Source: Henriciella sp.
GTDB taxonomy: Bacteria; Pseudomonadota; Alphaproteobacteria; Caulobacterales; Hyphomonadaceae
Assembly (NCBI GenBank): GCA_013213825.1
Contig: JABSQA010000007.1
Coordinates: 1-45,441, forward strand
Length of the DNA: 45,441 bases
Reading direction: 5' to 3'
A program made the translations under genes and the position numbers. Position 1 is the stretch's first letter. Each line of letters opens with the position of its first letter. Under the pieces are notes generated by a model. The model was given only the letters and a program-made list of their open reading frames with translations, did no database searches and was not told where the DNA came from. Positions 45,197 through 45,441 of the stretch are shown one piece after another.

Positions 45197-45441
45197 TACA
45201 TATCTCTGACTTTTTCGAAGCGAGCATTGATGGCGCCAATCGGTGTCTCAAGCCTATGAACTTCTAGAGGATCAATTTCGTTAGGGAGCGAGAGTTTCAT
45301 CTCGACCTTGACGGGTTCAGCCTCAGCCTCTTCCCCCGTAATACTCCTACTGCCGGTCGCCATGGTGAAAACTATCTCAACCTCGGTGAGTCCGCTGTGC
45401 AGCTCGGTAGAATTCCCACCATCGTAGCCCCCGCCGCCGAT
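45196..45441 (-). CDS. Partial unknown gene, 5' end beyond the window
   Basis: The minus strand is open from the window edge to a TAA at 45196-45198, 81 codons, not on the ORF track. The C-terminal segment reads IGGGGYDGGNSTELHSGL, then a TEVEIVFTMATGS strand, an acidic EEAEAEPVKVEMKLSL strand and LETPIGAINARFEKVRDM. Its stop overlaps the DUF6680-like start, so the two are coupled. No family recognised. Confidence 0.65.
   Translation of the reverse strand: MGGGGYDGGNSTELHSGLTEVEIVFTMATGSRSITGEEAEAEPVKVEMKLSLPNEIDPLEVHRLETPIGAINARFEKVRDM

Overview
The window looks like chromosome from an alphaproteobacterium, most likely a marine or aquatic member of the Hyphomonadaceae/Maricaulales/Caulobacterales group. 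This is inferred from protein families and gene order: trmD-rplS next to leuC, aroK-aroB-CorC, hslV and hslU near his genes, hisC-tyrA, gloB divergent from a methyltransferase, and a CC0125/CC1285-type lipoprotein. Most of it is ordinary housekeeping DNA, densely packed, with many ATGA-type overlaps and several convergent gene pairs that share bases at their stops.

Left part (1-9.2 kb): a DUF350 membrane protein, a trypsin-like protease gene interrupted by an in-frame TAG, and pyrF (TTG start). Next come an APC permease fused to EIIA-like and TrkA-C-like domains, a divergent lipid-anchored PQQ dehydrogenase with its own c-type heme domain, and small genes (YjbR-like, TerB-like, SDR, lipoprotein).

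9.2-17.5 kb: a minus-strand run of methyltransferase, P-II protein, FAD amine oxidase, hisC and tyrA (aromatic/histidine synthesis and nitrogen sensing). A divergent plus-strand run follows: gloB, a DUF985 cupin, a beta-lactamase-fold esterase and an M20 peptidase.

17.6-29.8 kb, all minus strand: leucine synthesis (leuC, leuD, leuB) with four accessory genes inserted between them, partly by stop/start overlaps. Upstream lie an exported protein with a regular ~75-residue repeat, rplS with a long Ala/Glu tail, trmD, a Tag-like glycosylase, a CorC/CNNM protein, aroB and aroK.

29.9-42.5 kb: a plus-strand operon of envelope proteins that starts with a 44-codon single-pass membrane ORF missing from the ORF track and ends in a cupin lipoprotein whose His-rich tail is read antisense to hisA. 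Then hisA-hisH and hisB separated by an opposed MDR oxidoreductase, an EAL-domain phosphodiesterase, and hslV / membrane protein / hslU behind a heat-shock-like promoter. EamA and gluQ lie on the minus strand.

Right edge (42.6-45.4 kb): an unknown TPR-like membrane protein overlaps the 3' end of msrA by 118 bp. A tRNA-Ser(GGA) gene follows, then a 10-bp direct repeat and two stop/start-coupled genes (an unrecognised partial gene and a DUF6680-like membrane protein). This could be the edge of an integrated island. No transposon, CRISPR array, rRNA or integrase was seen.

The least explained element is the repeat protein at 23183-24586: secreted, five tandem units, and cysteines only in pairs flanking the repeats.
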